Part shown: piece after piece, positions 40,365 to 48,937 of the stretch
Position numbering within the stretch: position 1 is the stretch's first letter
Layout of the letters: each line of letters starts with the position of its first letter
Origin: JAGVSZ01 sp963747775
GTDB taxonomy: Bacteria; Pseudomonadota; Gammaproteobacteria; Burkholderiales; SG8-39
Assembly (NCBI GenBank): GCA_963747775.1
Contig: CAVVGT010000003.1
Span: forward strand, 434,001-498,000
Reading direction: 5' to 3'
Length of the DNA: 64,000 nucleotides
Program-made: the position numbers and the translations under genes
Notes under the pieces: generated by a model
Told to the model about the DNA's origin: nothing
Database searches by the model: none
Seen by the model: only the letters and a program-made list of their open reading frames with translations

Positions 40365-40427
40365 GCCGAACGAAGAAGAAGCGGGCGCGAGCCCGCTTCG
40401 AAGCGACCAATTCACGCCACGCTAGGC
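40365..40427 (-). repeat. attC-like site upstream of the monooxygenase
   Basis: Ends GCCGAAC (40365-40371) and GCTAGGC (40421-40427). The centre is a strong hairpin (GAAGCGGGC, loop GCGA, GCCCGCTTC). The GCCGAAC end lies 60 bp before the monooxygenase start. Length 63 bp, in the normal attC range. A terminator-like hairpin is an alternative reading, but no T run follows. Confidence 0.6.
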
Positions 40428-40512
40428 GGGCACCGCGACGCGAAGCGGCGCGGGTACCCCAGAGCGAGCGCGGCGACGCTATTGGGCCCACGCATACTCG
40501 GCTCTAGCCCGA

Positions 40513-40959
40513 TTACTCACGAATTTCCGGCTCGACGAGTTTTGCGAGCAGAACGAGCGACTCCTGCCAACCGAGGTAACACATCTCGATGGGAATTACG
40601 TCGGGAATGCCTTCCTGAGCCACATTCAACTCGGTTCCGCAGGACACCGCCTTCAAGGACACCGTCACCTGCATGACGCCGGGAAGGTTTGGGTCCTCGA
40701 ACTTGTCCGTGTAGCGGATCAGTTCGTTCGGTACCAGTTCGAGGTATTCGCCGCCGAAGGCATGGCTATGCTCCGTGGTGAAATTGGTGAAGGACATTCT
40801 GAACGTCCCGCCAACTCTGGCTTCCATGTGGTGCACCGTGGCGGTGAATCCGTTCGGAGGAATCCACTTGACCAGCGCATCGGCATTGAGGAATGCGCGA
40901 TACACCCGTTCCGGTGGTGCGCGCAAAACGCGGTGGAGACGAACAGTGTTTGTGGCCAT
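40513..40959 (-). CDS. SRPBCC / AHSA1-family protein
   Basis: 148 residues beginning MATNTVRLHRVLRAPPERVY, typical of the Bet v1-like AHSA1 group, with WIPPNGFTATVHHMEARVGG and the terminal helix GWQESLVLLAKLVEPE. It binds hydrophobic ligands in a helix-grip cavity; the ligand is unknown. It follows the hydrolase gene by 20 bp and probably shares its cassette and transcript. Confidence 0.82.
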   Translation of the reverse strand: MATNTVRLHRVLRAPPERVYRAFLNADALVKWIPPNGFTATVHHMEARVGGTFRMSFTNFTTEHSHAFGGEYLELVPNELIRYTDKFEDPNLPGVMQVTVSLKAVSCGTELNVAQEGIPDVIPIEMCYLGWQESLVLLAKLVEPEIRE

Positions 40960-40979
40960 GATCCTTCCCTCCCTTTGCG

Positions 40980-41897
40980 TTAGGGCTGCGCGTTCAAAGT
41001 TCTCTTGAGAAAATCGAACATGCGGCGCGCCGAATCCTGCGTTGCGCCCCTGTCGTAGTAATAGGCAACTTGGTTGCCGCGGATATCGACCTTCGAAAAA
41101 CCATTGAGGTTCTCGCAATCCCAGCAATGCGTGAGCCCTGGATACACGTGCCACTCCACGGGAGCGCCAGCGGCTCGCGCCGTCTCCAATTTCGGAACGC
41201 AATCCGCGGGCGGTGTCTCGGTATCCTTCTCCCCCATCAGCACCAAGAGCGGCCGGTCAATGTCCGTGTTCACGATCTCGTACGGGGCACCCGCGGGCGG
41301 CCGGATCGTGAAACATCCGGGATAGAATGAAACCACCGCAGCGAATCGCTCACCGGGGCTAAGCGTCGTTCCCCACTGCTGGCTGCTCGCGAGCACGCCG
41401 ACCATGGCTCCCCAGGAGTAGCCGGCCAAGGCAATGCGTTTCTTGTCGACGAAGTCGAATTTCCGGAGATGCTCAGCGGCCTGCAGCGCATCCTTGACGC
41501 CGCGCGTGAAATTCACCCCACCCCGCGGCCCCATGCATACCGTCTCCACGTTGCGCGGACCGAGGCTATCGATCAGCAGCGCAACATACCCACGCGCCAC
41601 CGCTTCTTTGGCCCAGGCGAGCATCGACGTGTTCTGCCAGCGCGAATTGCCCAAACCGCTGCATTGATGCTGCAGCACGAGTGCTGGGAACGGCCCCGGG
41701 CCTTCCGGCTTATAGAGCGCCATGCGCGGTGAACTCAAGAATGAAAGGCGAGACGGCTCGGCAGGAAATTCGAGGTCCTGGGCCTGGCTGGACGCACTGC
41801 GAAGCCGTTCGGCGGTCATTTGCGCAGACGCCGCCGCGCAGGTGAAAACAAGCAGCAAGAACATCGCGGCGGCCAACCTGTCACGCATGCTTTCCAT
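40980..41897 (-). CDS. Exported dienelactone-hydrolase-family alpha/beta hydrolase
   Basis: 305 residues with a leader (DRLAAAMFLLLVFTCAAASA). The alpha/beta hydrolase nucleophile is the serine in LAGYSWGAMVGVLASS; the acid is in LLVLMGEKDTETPP and the histidine in YPGLTHCWDCENL. ALVLQHQCSGLGN forms the oxyanion strand. The substrate is unknown. Its start lies 38 bp from the core end of the attC-like site at 41935-42044. Confidence 0.82.
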   Translation of the reverse strand: MESMRDRLAAAMFLLLVFTCAAASAQMTAERLRSASSQAQDLEFPAEPSRLSFLSSPRMALYKPEGPGPFPALVLQHQCSGLGNSRWQNTSMLAWAKEAVARGYVALLIDSLGPRNVETVCMGPRGGVNFTRGVKDALQAAEHLRKFDFVDKKRIALAGYSWGAMVGVLASSQQWGTTLSPGERFAAVVSFYPGCFTIRPPAGAPYEIVNTDIDRPLLVLMGEKDTETPPADCVPKLETARAAGAPVEWHVYPGLTHCWDCENLNGFSKVDIRGNQVAYYYDRGATQDSARRMFDFLKRTLNAQP

Positions 41898-41934
41898 TCG
41901 ATCAGTCTATCGCAGTGGCGGGGCGAGTTTCGAC

Positions 41935-42044
41935 GCCCAGCGTTGCGATTGACCAGCGGGCCCAGACGGGGGAAGCCCGCTGTAGCGGGTCCGGTGGAGT
42001 AGCCCGAGTCAACTGCTCTCGTCGACTCGAAGCGCACGTTATGC
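41935..42044 (-). repeat. attC-like site upstream of the hydrolase gene
   Basis: Ends GCCCAGCG (41935-41942) and GTTATGC (42038-42044), the latter identical to a common attC core. The arms TTGACCAGCGGGC and GCCCGAGTCAA pair imperfectly around GAAGCCCGCTGTAGCGGG. GCGATTGACC is shared in near-identical form with the sites at 46891 and 47471. Length 110 bp. Confidence 0.7.
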
Positions 42045-42190
42045 GTCACGCGGCTTTTTCGCGCGGGTCCGGGTCTTATGTTCTGTCTTTGCGCTTGTGA
42101 TCTTGTCGCTTTGAAGCCAACTCCATCTTGCGCTTCCTCGAATGCGGCGGGTCTACACTGTTCGCATTTGAACTCAGGTGAGACGTCGGT

Positions 42191-42958
42191 ATGACCAGCA
42201 CGTGGGATCCGAATGTCTATCTCAAGTTCACCGACCACCGATTGCGGCCGGCGATGGATCTCATGGCGCGGGTACCGCTGGCCGAGGCGCGCATTGTTTA
42301 CGATCTCGGTTGCGGACCCGGCAACGTCACACGGCTCCTGGCTGAGCGCTGGCCGCAGGCAAGCATCACGGGAGTCGACGCCTCGCCGGACGATGCTCGC
42401 CAAAGCCAAGGCGGTCCCGGGCATCGCCTGGCAGCAGGCGGACCTCGCAGCGTGGCACGCCGAGAGCCCGGCCGATCTCGTGTACTCCAACGCCGCTTTT
42501 CACTGGCTCGACGATCACCAGGTTCTCTTCCCGCATCTCTTGAGGCAGGTCGCATCCGGCGGCTTCCTCGCGATCCAGATGCCGCGGCAGCACCTCAATC
42601 CGACGCATCAGATCCTGTTCGAGCTGGTGCGCGAGCGCCCCTGGACGTCCTTGGCGGGCGCAATTCGGAAAATCCCTCGCACGCGCCGGGCGAGTACTAC
42701 GGATGGCTGATGCCGCAGGCAAGCATGCTCGACATCTGGGAGACCGAGTATCTACACGTTCTCGAGGGCGACGATCCGGTGCTTGACTGGGTCATGGGCT
42801 CGGTGCTGCGCCCGGTGCTCGACCGCCTCGAGCCGTCCCGGCAACCCGAGTTCCTCCGGATGTACGGTGAGCGGCTTCGGGCTGCCTATCCGGCGCGTCC
42901 TGATGGCAAGACCTTGTTGCCGTTCCTGCGCGTCTTCATCGTGGCAGAAAAGAAGTAA
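42191..42958 (+). CDS. Trans-aconitate methyltransferase-like protein (two frame breaks)
   Basis: The SAM-binding motif VYDLGCGPGNVTRLLAERWP and the start STWDPNVYLKFTDHRLRPA are those of Tam, which methylates trans-aconitate. The frame breaks after VDASPD at about 42392 (one extra base) and returns after about 270 bp near 42650. The shifted part (MLAKAKAVPGIAWQQADLAA, LVYSNAAFHWLDDH) and the end (EYYGWLMPQASMLDIWETEY) complete the family sequence at about 255 residues. It points opposite to most cassette genes. Confidence 0.75.
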   Translation: MTSTWDPNVYLKFTDHRLRPAMDLMARVPLAEARIVYDLGCGPGNVTRLLAERWPQASITGVDASPDDARQSQGGPGHRLAAGGPRSVARREPGRSRVLQRRFSLARRSPGSLPASLEAGRIRRLPRDPDAAAAPQSDASDPVRAGARAPLDVLGGRNSENPSHAPGEYYGWLMPQASMLDIWETEYLHVLEGDDPVLDWVMGSVLRPVLDRLEPSRQPEFLRMYGERLRAAYPARPDGKTLLPFLRVFIVAEKK

Positions 42959-43028
42959 TCCGTGGGCTGGCTGAAAGGGCGCACCGAATCGATTCGCGGC
43001 GGAGGCGGCCATTCCGCTACTCGCCTAT

Positions 43029-43092
43029 GACCTGACGTCCGCGATCAGCGGCGCGCCGCTCGCGGCGCGTCCGCTGGAACGGGTGGTTCGGC
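43029..43092 (-). repeat. attC-like site
   Basis: Ends GACCTGAC (43029-43036) and GTTCGGC (43086-43092). CAGCGGCGCGCCGC pairs with GCGGCGCGTCCGCTG, leaving one unpaired base in one arm, which is characteristic of attC. Length 64 bp. It lies between the methyltransferase and the MBL gene. Confidence 0.6.
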
Positions 43093-43154
43093 GCCAACTC
43101 CCACCGCTCGCAAGCAACAAGCTCGCGGCCCCCTTGTCAGGGGGCCGGATCGAT

Positions 43155-43904
43155 CTACGCAGCTGCCGGCATGGCAGCGGGGCTGGCGAGGGAGCGGGCG
43201 AGGGCGCGCAGGAGCGAGGCGCCGTCGCCGCGCCAGGCGCTGCCGTGCATGCAGGCGAGGACCTGGGGCCGCTCGCGGGCGAGGCGCTCGAGGGTCGCGC
43301 CGGTCTGCGGGGCGTGCGCGTAGTAGTCCATCGACCGGCGGAAGGCCTCGCTCGGGCCGAGGATGTCGCCCTCGGTGAGCGCCACGGCGCCCGAGCCGCC
43401 CTGGGTGAAGAGGTCGCCGCAGAGCAGGGTGCGGGTCTCGAGCTCCATCATGAAGCCGCACTCCCAGCCGTGCGGCACGTGCGGCGTGTCGAGCCACTTG
43501 AAGGCGTGGCGGCCGGTGCGGAGCACCTCGCCGTCGGCGAGGGCGCGCGCCGGGCGGACGGCGACGTCGTCGACGGACACCATCGCGGCCACCTGGCTGC
43601 AGACGGGAACGGCGGCGGGCGCGGCGGCGAGGAAGTCGTTCAGCGACCCGCACTCGTCGGCCTCGTAGTGCGAGAACGCGACGTAGCGCAGCCGCTCGAG
43701 CGGCACGATCTTGCCGATCGCCTCGGCGGTGAGCGGGAACAGGCGCCGCGGGCCGGTGTGGAAGAGGAGCGGCTCGTCGTCGGCGACCAGGTACTGGTTG
43801 AAGTTGAAGCCGATCCCGCCCGGGATCTCGACCGGCGTGTTGATGCGGTAGATGCCCGGGGCGATCTCGTGGAGGTTGGTGCCGCTCGAGGTGTTGGTGA
43901 TCAT
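43155..43904 (-). CDS. MBL-fold protein of the di-iron (ODP/flavoprotein A-like) class
   Basis: 249 residues. The metal motif is FSHYEADECGSLNDFLAAAP (HxExD in place of HxHxDH), as in the di-iron oxygen-sensing or flavodiiron branch; TPHVPHGWECGFMMELETRT and LLCGDLFTQGGSG supply further ligands. There is no flavodoxin domain. It is divergent from an ECF sigma gene and shares its intergenic region, so it may be the regulated partner or an oxygen/NO sensor for it. Confidence 0.78.
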   Translation of the reverse strand: MITNTSSGTNLHEIAPGIYRINTPVEIPGGIGFNFNQYLVADDEPLLFHTGPRRLFPLTAEAIGKIVPLERLRYVAFSHYEADECGSLNDFLAAAPAAVPVCSQVAAMVSVDDVAVRPARALADGEVLRTGRHAFKWLDTPHVPHGWECGFMMELETRTLLCGDLFTQGGSGAVALTEGDILGPSEAFRRSMDYYAHAPQTGATLERLARERPQVLACMHGSAWRGDGASLLRALARSLASPAAMPAAA

Positions 43905-43942
43905 GGGTTTCTCCTGGTTGTGATGCGGGTTGGTAATGCCGG

Positions 43943-43977
43943 GGATGTGTAACGAGGCGCCGGGTCGTTACACATCC
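43943..43977. promoter_or_regulatory. 13-bp inverted repeat between divergent MBL and sigma genes
   Basis: GGATGTGTAACGA (43943-43955) and TCGTTACACATCC (43965-43977) are perfect complements with a 9-bp spacer. The repeat sits 38 bp from one start and 27 bp from the other. It could be a shared operator, or paired ECF promoter elements with a GTAAC-type -35 in each direction. Confidence 0.55.
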
Positions 43978-44003
43978 TGTGAAATGGTCGCTATGCTCGG
44001 CCC

Positions 44004-44582
44004 GTGCCCCAGGATTCCCGTCTCGTCGCGCTCGACGATGGCGCGCTCGCCCGGCGTATTGCCGAGGCCGGCGCGGCGCCCGATTCGGCAGCCGAAGCAG
44101 AGCTCTACCGCCGCCTTGCGCCGCGCGTGCGCCTGTACGGCCTGCGCCACCTGCGCGACCGGCAGGCGGCGGCGGACCTCGTGCAGCAGGTGCTGCTCAT
44201 GACGCTCGAGCGCCTGCGCGCCGGGAAGCTGCGCGAGCCGGAGAGGATCGCCTCGTTCGTGCTCGGCACCTGCCGCATGACGGTGCTCGAGATGCGGCGC
44301 GGGACGCGGCGGCGCGAGGCGCTGCTCGAAACCTGGGGCGACGCCGCCGAGGCCTTCGAGGCGCCGGAGCCGCTGGCGCTCGACCCCGATCGCCTCGCCG
44401 GATGCCTGGAAGCGCTCTCCGAGCGCGAGCGCTCGGTGGTGGTGCTCAGCTTCTTCGCCGACAAGCAGGCGGACGAGGTGGGCGCGGAGCTGTCGATCAG
44501 CGGCGGGAACGTGCGCGTCATCCGCCACCGCGCGCTGGCGCGCCTGCGCGAGTGCATGGGTGCGGGGGAGGACGAACGATGA
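44004..44582 (+). CDS. ECF-type RNA polymerase sigma factor
   Basis: 192 residues from a GTG. Region 2 is LYRRLAPRVRLYGLRHLRDR, followed by AAADLVQQVLLMTLERLRAG. Region 4 is LEALSERERSVVVLSFFADK with the helix-turn-helix QADEVGAELSISGGNVRVIR. It is coupled by ATGA overlap to a zinc-finger anti-sigma gene. It probably autoregulates through the repeat at 43943-43977. Confidence 0.88.
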   Translation: MPQDSRLVALDDGALARRIAEAGAAPDSAAEAELYRRLAPRVRLYGLRHLRDRQAAADLVQQVLLMTLERLRAGKLREPERIASFVLGTCRMTVLEMRRGTRRREALLETWGDAAEAFEAPEPLALDPDRLAGCLEALSERERSVVVLSFFADKQADEVGAELSISGGNVRVIRHRALARLRECMGAGEDER

Positions 44583-45136
44583 CGTGCGAAAACCCGATCG
44601 GCTTCGAGACGCTCGTCGCCTATTGGCTGGGCGAGGTGCCGGAGAAGCGCGAAGCGATGCTCGAGGAGCACCTCTTCGGTTGCGCGTATTGCACCGAGCG
44701 GCTCGAGGGACTCGCCGCGCTCGCCTCGGGCGTGCGCGCGGCGGTGAAGGACGGCAAGGTGAGCATGGTGGTCTCCGAACCGTTCGTCGAGGCGATGAAG
44801 CAGGCGGGCCTGTGCCTGCGCGAGTACCGGCTCGAGCCCGGCGGCAGCGTGAACTGCACCATCCGCGCCGACGACGATGCCGTCATCTCGCGCATCCGCG
44901 CGCCGCTAGCCGGCGTGAAGCGCCTCGACGTCGTGCGCATGCGAGGCGGCGGCGAGCCGGAAGCGCGCCTTGCCGACGTGCCGTTCGATGCGGAAACGGG
45001 CGAGGTGCTCATGATCCCGTCGGCGGCGTGGCTGAAGACGATGCCGGCGTTCACGATGCGGATGCGGCTGATCGCGGTGGGCGAGGCGGGGGAGAAGCAG
45101 ATCGGCGACTACACGTTCAATCATTCGCCGTCGTGA
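44579..45136 (+). CDS. Anti-sigma factor with zinc-binding (zf-HC2) domain
   Basis: 185 residues. The amino-terminal HxxxCxxC is in EEHLFGCAYCTERLEGLAAL, the anti-sigma zinc motif. The rest has no membrane helix and forms a beta-rich domain (EYRLEPGGSVNCTIRADDDA), recalling cytoplasmic ChrR-like sensors. It overlaps the sigma gene by 4 bp. Its stop is 13 bp from the IS1182 end. Confidence 0.82.
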   Translation: MTCENPIGFETLVAYWLGEVPEKREAMLEEHLFGCAYCTERLEGLAALASGVRAAVKDGKVSMVVSEPFVEAMKQAGLCLREYRLEPGGSVNCTIRADDDAVISRIRAPLAGVKRLDVVRMRGGGEPEARLADVPFDAETGEVLMIPSAAWLKTMPAFTMRMRLIAVGEAGEKQIGDYTFNHSPS

Positions 45137-45150
45137 GAACCGGCCCAACG

Positions 45151-46890
45151 AGGCTGTGCAAAAAGCCGTTCTTGGGGACGGTGCGGAGCACGTCGTCGCT
45201 GCACGGTCGGAACTCGCATGGTGTCGGCCTTGATTTCGGACTTGGTCTCAACAGAGGCGGATTGCGCCCCGTTCCCCCTTCTTATCTCGCGTATCCATGA
45301 TGCGCCAGCTTCTCGATGTTGTGAACCAGGCAGTACAGGCGCCACTGCGTGTTCACCTTCGGTCTTGAGCGGAGCGTGAAGCGGTCCAGCCGCTTGTTGT
45401 GCCGCAGGTTCGCGAACACCGGCTCCACAGTCGCGATGCGCCGACCGTAGAGCTCGCGCCCGCGCTCGCTGTCGATCGCCGCCTTCATCCGCTCGGTGAA
45501 CTGGCAGCGGCGAAGCCTGGTTCTTCGCGAAGAACGCCACCTGGCGCGTCGGGGTGCGCTCCGGGTGGCGCAGACACCGGTCTCTCAGGTGGCAGGGCAC
45601 GCAGTCGCGCTTTGCCCCCTGGAACTTGTGGTGCACCCGGCCGCTCGTCGTGCAGTGGCGCCCGGTCGAGTAGAGCTTCTTCCCGGCCGGGCAGATGCAG
45701 CGGTTGGTCTTCGGGTCGTAGTGGAAGTCCGCGGGCGTGAACTTCCCGTCCCTGGGCTTGGCCGTCTTGTCCCAGAGCGGGTCGGGCAGCCCCTTGTATT
45801 TCGCCTGATCCGCGAACCGCTCGTCGCGCCGGCGCATCAGGTTGTCGGCGATCAGGGCCGGGACGTCGCTCTCGTAGAGCTGCTTCAGGTTCTCCTCGCT
45901 GTGGTAGCCGGCATCGGCCGTGATCATCGTCTGCTCGGTGCGCAACGCCTCGGTGCTCTGGACCATCGGCAGGAGCACGCTCTGCTCGCTGCCCGAGCCG
46001 TGGGCCTGCGCGGCGACGATGATCTGCGCCTTGGCGTCCACCGCGGCCACCGCCGTGTAGCCCTGGATCACGCCCTTGGAGGTGGCCATCTTGGCGCTGT
46101 CGTTGTCGGTGAGGTTGCTCTTGCGGATCGCGCCCTTCTCGGAGCGTCGTTCCTCGTGCGTGGCGAGGAATTCCCGGATGCGCTGCGCCTCGGACTGCAG
46201 CCGCTCGATCCGGGCGTCGCTCCTTCGCCTGGTCCTGTGCCGGGGTCTTTCGTCCTCGTCGCGCGCGCGGTGGGCCTTCACCATCGTCGGCGACCGCAGC
46301 CTCCATCCGCTCGGCCTCGTGCCGAAGCTCGGCGTGCGTCCCGCTGCTGTCGCTTGTCGGCGTTGCTCGGGAGCTTCACCCCGTCGATCGCGAACATCTG
46401 CCGGCCGATCAGCCCCAGCCGGTCGCAGGTGAGCAGCACCTGGGTGAAGATCGCCGACAGTCTCCTCGCCCAGTTCGCGGACGAACGTCGCGATCGTCGT
46501 GAACCGCGGGGCGCTGTCGCCCGAGATCGCCATGAACAGCACGTTCTCGCGGCACAGCCGCTCGATCGCGCGGCTGGAGATGACGCCCCGGCTGTAGGCG
46601 AGCAGCACGATCTTGAGCATCACCGCCGGGTCGTAGGCGGGCGCGCCGGTCTCGTCGTTGCAGAAGCGCGCCGCCAGGCGCGAGAGATCGATCTCGGTGT
46701 CGATCAGCATGTCGAGCGCGTGCTCGAAGCTGCCGGGAATCAGTTGCGATTCAAGAACGATCGGCAGGAAACGGGGACTGCGATCGACCAGCTTGTAGCG
46801 CGCCACGCTCATTCTCCGTTCGAGAAGCTCCCTCGAACAACGATCGAACGGCGCGTTCGCGCACACGCGGAAGGACTTTTTGTACAGCCT
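45151..46890 (-). mobile_element. IS1182-family insertion sequence inside an attC site
   Basis: The inverted ends are AGGCTGTGCAAAAAG (left) and AGGCTGTACAAAAAG (right, reverse strand). CAACG flanks both ends (45146-45150 and 46891-46895), consistent with a 5-bp duplication. Removing the element restores GGCCCAACGTTGCGGTTGACC, that is, a GTTGGGC core end. The insertion therefore lies within the recombination core of an attC. Confidence 0.82.
45282..46812 (-). pseudogene. IS1182-family transposase (frame breaks)
   Basis: The amino-terminal part, YKLVDRSPRFLPIVLESQLI and FEHALDMLIDTEIDLSRLAA, is the family start. The middle has LTDNDSAKMATSKGVIQGYT and ITADAGYHSEENLKQLYESD, then the cysteine-rich FHYDPKTNRCICPAGKKLYS and CVPCHLRDRCLRHPERT. 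The last part, GRRIATVEPVFANLRHNKRL, is in another frame. Breaks lie near 46460, 46240-46340 and 45510. As read it is inactive, but the same insertion-type errors seen elsewhere could account for it. Confidence 0.8.
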
Positions 46891-46965
46891 CAACGTTGCG
46901 GTTGACCGGCCCAAGCAGGCGGGCGAAGCCCGCCGGAGCGGGTCGGGTCGAGCCGCGGGTCAGGC
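46891..46965 (-). repeat. attC site split by IS1182
   Basis: CAACGTTGCGGTTGACC at 46891 and GTCAGGC (46959-46965) bound the larger part; the remaining GGCCCAACG end lies across the IS at 45142-45150. GGCGGGCGAAGCCCGCC is the central hairpin. The stop codon of the preceding gene (46960-46962) falls in the GCCTGAC end, a classic cassette arrangement. Very similar to the site at 47471-47550. Confidence 0.78.
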
Positions 46966-47463
46966 CGCATTCTTCCCCAGCCCCGCATCGTGCATGCAGT
47001 CGGCAACTGTCTTGAGGATCTGCAGAATGTGCCAGAACTCGGCGTCAGTCAGAACCACAAGATCATCGTTGTCCTGCTCAGTCAGAGCATCGATTACGTA
47101 CTGGACTACGCTCGGCTCGGAAGTCAGCTCGGTTGAAAGTGTGAAGTGCGAACAGGTTTGACCAGCGGCCTTGAGGTCGTTGATGAACCCGAAGTTCTCC
47201 TTCCACGTCCGTTCGATCCGTCCGGCCTTCAGCTTTCGAAATTTCGCGCCGCTCCGACGAAACGCTTCAGTAACCACCAAATGGACATAAAGGGCGAGTC
47301 CTAGCGCCTCCGGTCGCAAGTCCGAGGTGAACGCGAGGACGAAGGCGGTGAGCTCCTCCTGATCCTTCCCGCACTGCTTCTGCATGCGCTGGACTGCCGC
47401 ATCGGACGAAGCTCCGACCGCGTGCCACGTCTCCTCCATTACTGCTGCGCTAACGAGCGGCAT
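46960..47463 (-). CDS. Cassette gene of unknown function
   Basis: 167 residues, soluble, mostly helical (FVLAFTSDLRPEALGLALYV, LTDAEFWHILQILKTVADCM). No family recognised. It is tightly enclosed by two nearly identical attC sites and ends within one of them, so it is a textbook single-gene cassette of about 0.55 kb. Confidence 0.75.
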   Translation of the reverse strand: MPLVSAAVMEETWHAVGASSDAAVQRMQKQCGKDQEELTAFVLAFTSDLRPEALGLALYVHLVVTEAFRRSGAKFRKLKAGRIERTWKENFGFINDLKAAGQTCSHFTLSTELTSEPSVVQYVIDALTEQDNDDLVVLTDAEFWHILQILKTVADCMHDAGLGKNAA

Positions 47464-47470
47464 GCGATGC

Positions 47471-47550
47471 GGCCAAAACGTTGCGGTTGACCCGCCCGTG
47501 CAGGCGGGCGAAGCCCGCCGGAACGGATCGGGTCGACCCGCTGGCTAGGC
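47471..47550 (-). repeat. attC site
   Basis: 80 bp. Ends GGCCAAAACG (47471) and GCTAGGC (47544-47550). GGTTGACCCG and CGGGTCGACCCGC pair with one unpaired base. The centre GGCGGGCGAAGCCCGCC is identical to the 46891 site. It lies between two minus-strand genes. Confidence 0.8.
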
Positions 47551-47595
47551 GTCATGGGTTGCACGTTGATGCACTTATCTCATGAAAGGCGCGCC

Positions 47596-48591
47596 TCAAG
47601 AGGTCTGCTGGCTCCTCAACACGTCGAAGACCTTCGGGTTCACCACGTTGATGGGAGTACCCGCTCCGTAGGCGATGATCTGATCGAAGACGTCGGAGAA
47701 CTGGATTTCGTACTCCTCCCGCGTCACGTACCCGATGTGCGGCGTGCAAACCACGTTGTCCATCTCTAGCAGAGGGTGATTGGGATCGCGCAGTGGTTCT
47801 TCCTCGTAAACGTCGATAGCGGCCATCCCGGGCCGCCCTGCGCGCAACGCATCGACAAGCGCGCCCGGCTCGATGAGCGGCGCCCTGCTCGTGTTGACCA
47901 GGAGGGCGGTGGGCTTCATGCACGACAGATCGTTCCTGGTGACGATTCCTCGCGTTTCGTCTACGAGGCGCATGTGCAAGGAGATCACGTCGCACGATTC
48001 GAAAAACGCGCGCTTGCTCGGCGCCACCGCGTAGCCATCGGCGCGCGCACGTTGCAGCGATGCGTCGCGTGCCCAGACCAATACCTTCATCCCGAAGGCC
48101 TTCCCGTACCCTGCCACAGTGGCCCCGATCCTTCCATATCCGTAGATGCCCAATGTCCTGCCACGCAAGCTGCTGCCGACACCGAGCTGCCAGGTTCCGG
48201 CGCGTAGGGCGTACATCTGCTGGGGGATTTGCCGCATCGCAGCGATGATCAGGCCCCACGTCAGTTCGGCAGCGGCGTAGGACGGGCTGTCGGCGTGCTG
48301 AGCGGACGAGACGACGATCCCGCGACGCACACATGCTTCGACGTCGATATGAGGATAGACGCTGCGCTGACTGATGAACCGCAGCGCGTCGAGGCGCTCG
48401 AGCAACGGCGCGCGGACTTCCGTGCGCTCGCGAATCAATACGAGCACCTGCGTGTCCTTGAGTCGTGCGGCGAGCGTGTCGATATCCTGCGTGTGATCGT
48501 TCCAGACCGTTACCTGGTGTCCATCCAGCTTGCGGAAGCACGCTAGGTTGCGAAGCGTGTCGAAGTAGTCGTCTAGAATCGAGATCTTCAT
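47596..48591 (-). CDS. D-2-hydroxyacid dehydrogenase family protein
   Basis: 331 residues. The NAD-binding motif is TLGIYGYGRIGATVAGYGKA. The catalytic residues are arginine in NTSRAPLIEPGAL, glutamate in DVYEEEPLRDPNHPLL and histidine in VCTPHIGYVTREEYE. The start is MKISILDDYFDTLR. It reduces 2-oxo acids or oxidises D-2-hydroxy acids; the substrate is unknown. No frame break. A large enzyme for a cassette, preceded by a decayed receptor gene. Confidence 0.87.
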   Translation of the reverse strand: MKISILDDYFDTLRNLACFRKLDGHQVTVWNDHTQDIDTLAARLKDTQVLVLIRERTEVRAPLLERLDALRFISQRSVYPHIDVEACVRRGIVVSSAQHADSPSYAAAELTWGLIIAAMRQIPQQMYALRAGTWQLGVGSSLRGRTLGIYGYGRIGATVAGYGKAFGMKVLVWARDASLQRARADGYAVAPSKRAFFESCDVISLHMRLVDETRGIVTRNDLSCMKPTALLVNTSRAPLIEPGALVDALRAGRPGMAAIDVYEEEPLRDPNHPLLEMDNVVCTPHIGYVTREEYEIQFSDVFDQIIAYGAGTPINVVNPKVFDVLRSQQTS

Positions 48592-48656
48592 GATGGGTGT
48601 TCTTGTGAAGCCTCCGTGCTTTCGGTCCTACATTGTGCCGAGGGTGCGGTGCCAAC

Positions 48657-48802
48657 TCACTCGGCTTTGAGACCAAGATCGGTCGCGACCTTCCGGTAGA
48701 TCTGAATCTCCTTCTTGATCAGCCCCAGGAACTGCTCACCGATATGGCTAGCGCCACGGCTACGGCGACACTGCGCGTCAGACTCGTAGGAAATTTCCCC
48801 AT
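48657..48802 (-). pseudogene. Bug-type receptor remnant with internal deletion
   Basis: The start MGKFPTSLTRSVAVAVALAI is a receptor signal peptide, and about 80 bases later another frame gives EQFLGLIKKEIQIYRKVATD, ending LGLKAE, the typical Bug-family carboxyl end. Some 270 residues between are missing. It is probably a relic of a receptor that once accompanied the dehydrogenase. Confidence 0.65.
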
Positions 48803-48937
48803 GATCTCTCCCCGGGTGATTGGCTCGCGCTGGGGCGGCGTCTCGCATGGCGCCGAACGTTTGAGCTCACCCGCGCGTGGATGCTGGCGAAGCCAGACGT
48901 AGCGCTGGATCCTCACCCGGTTTCGTGGACACATTTG

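Noticed and set aside
40365..40427. Rho-independent terminator after the SRPBCC gene
   Set aside because: The hairpin has no T run and carries GCCGAAC and GCTAGGC ends at attC spacing, so a recombination site is preferred.
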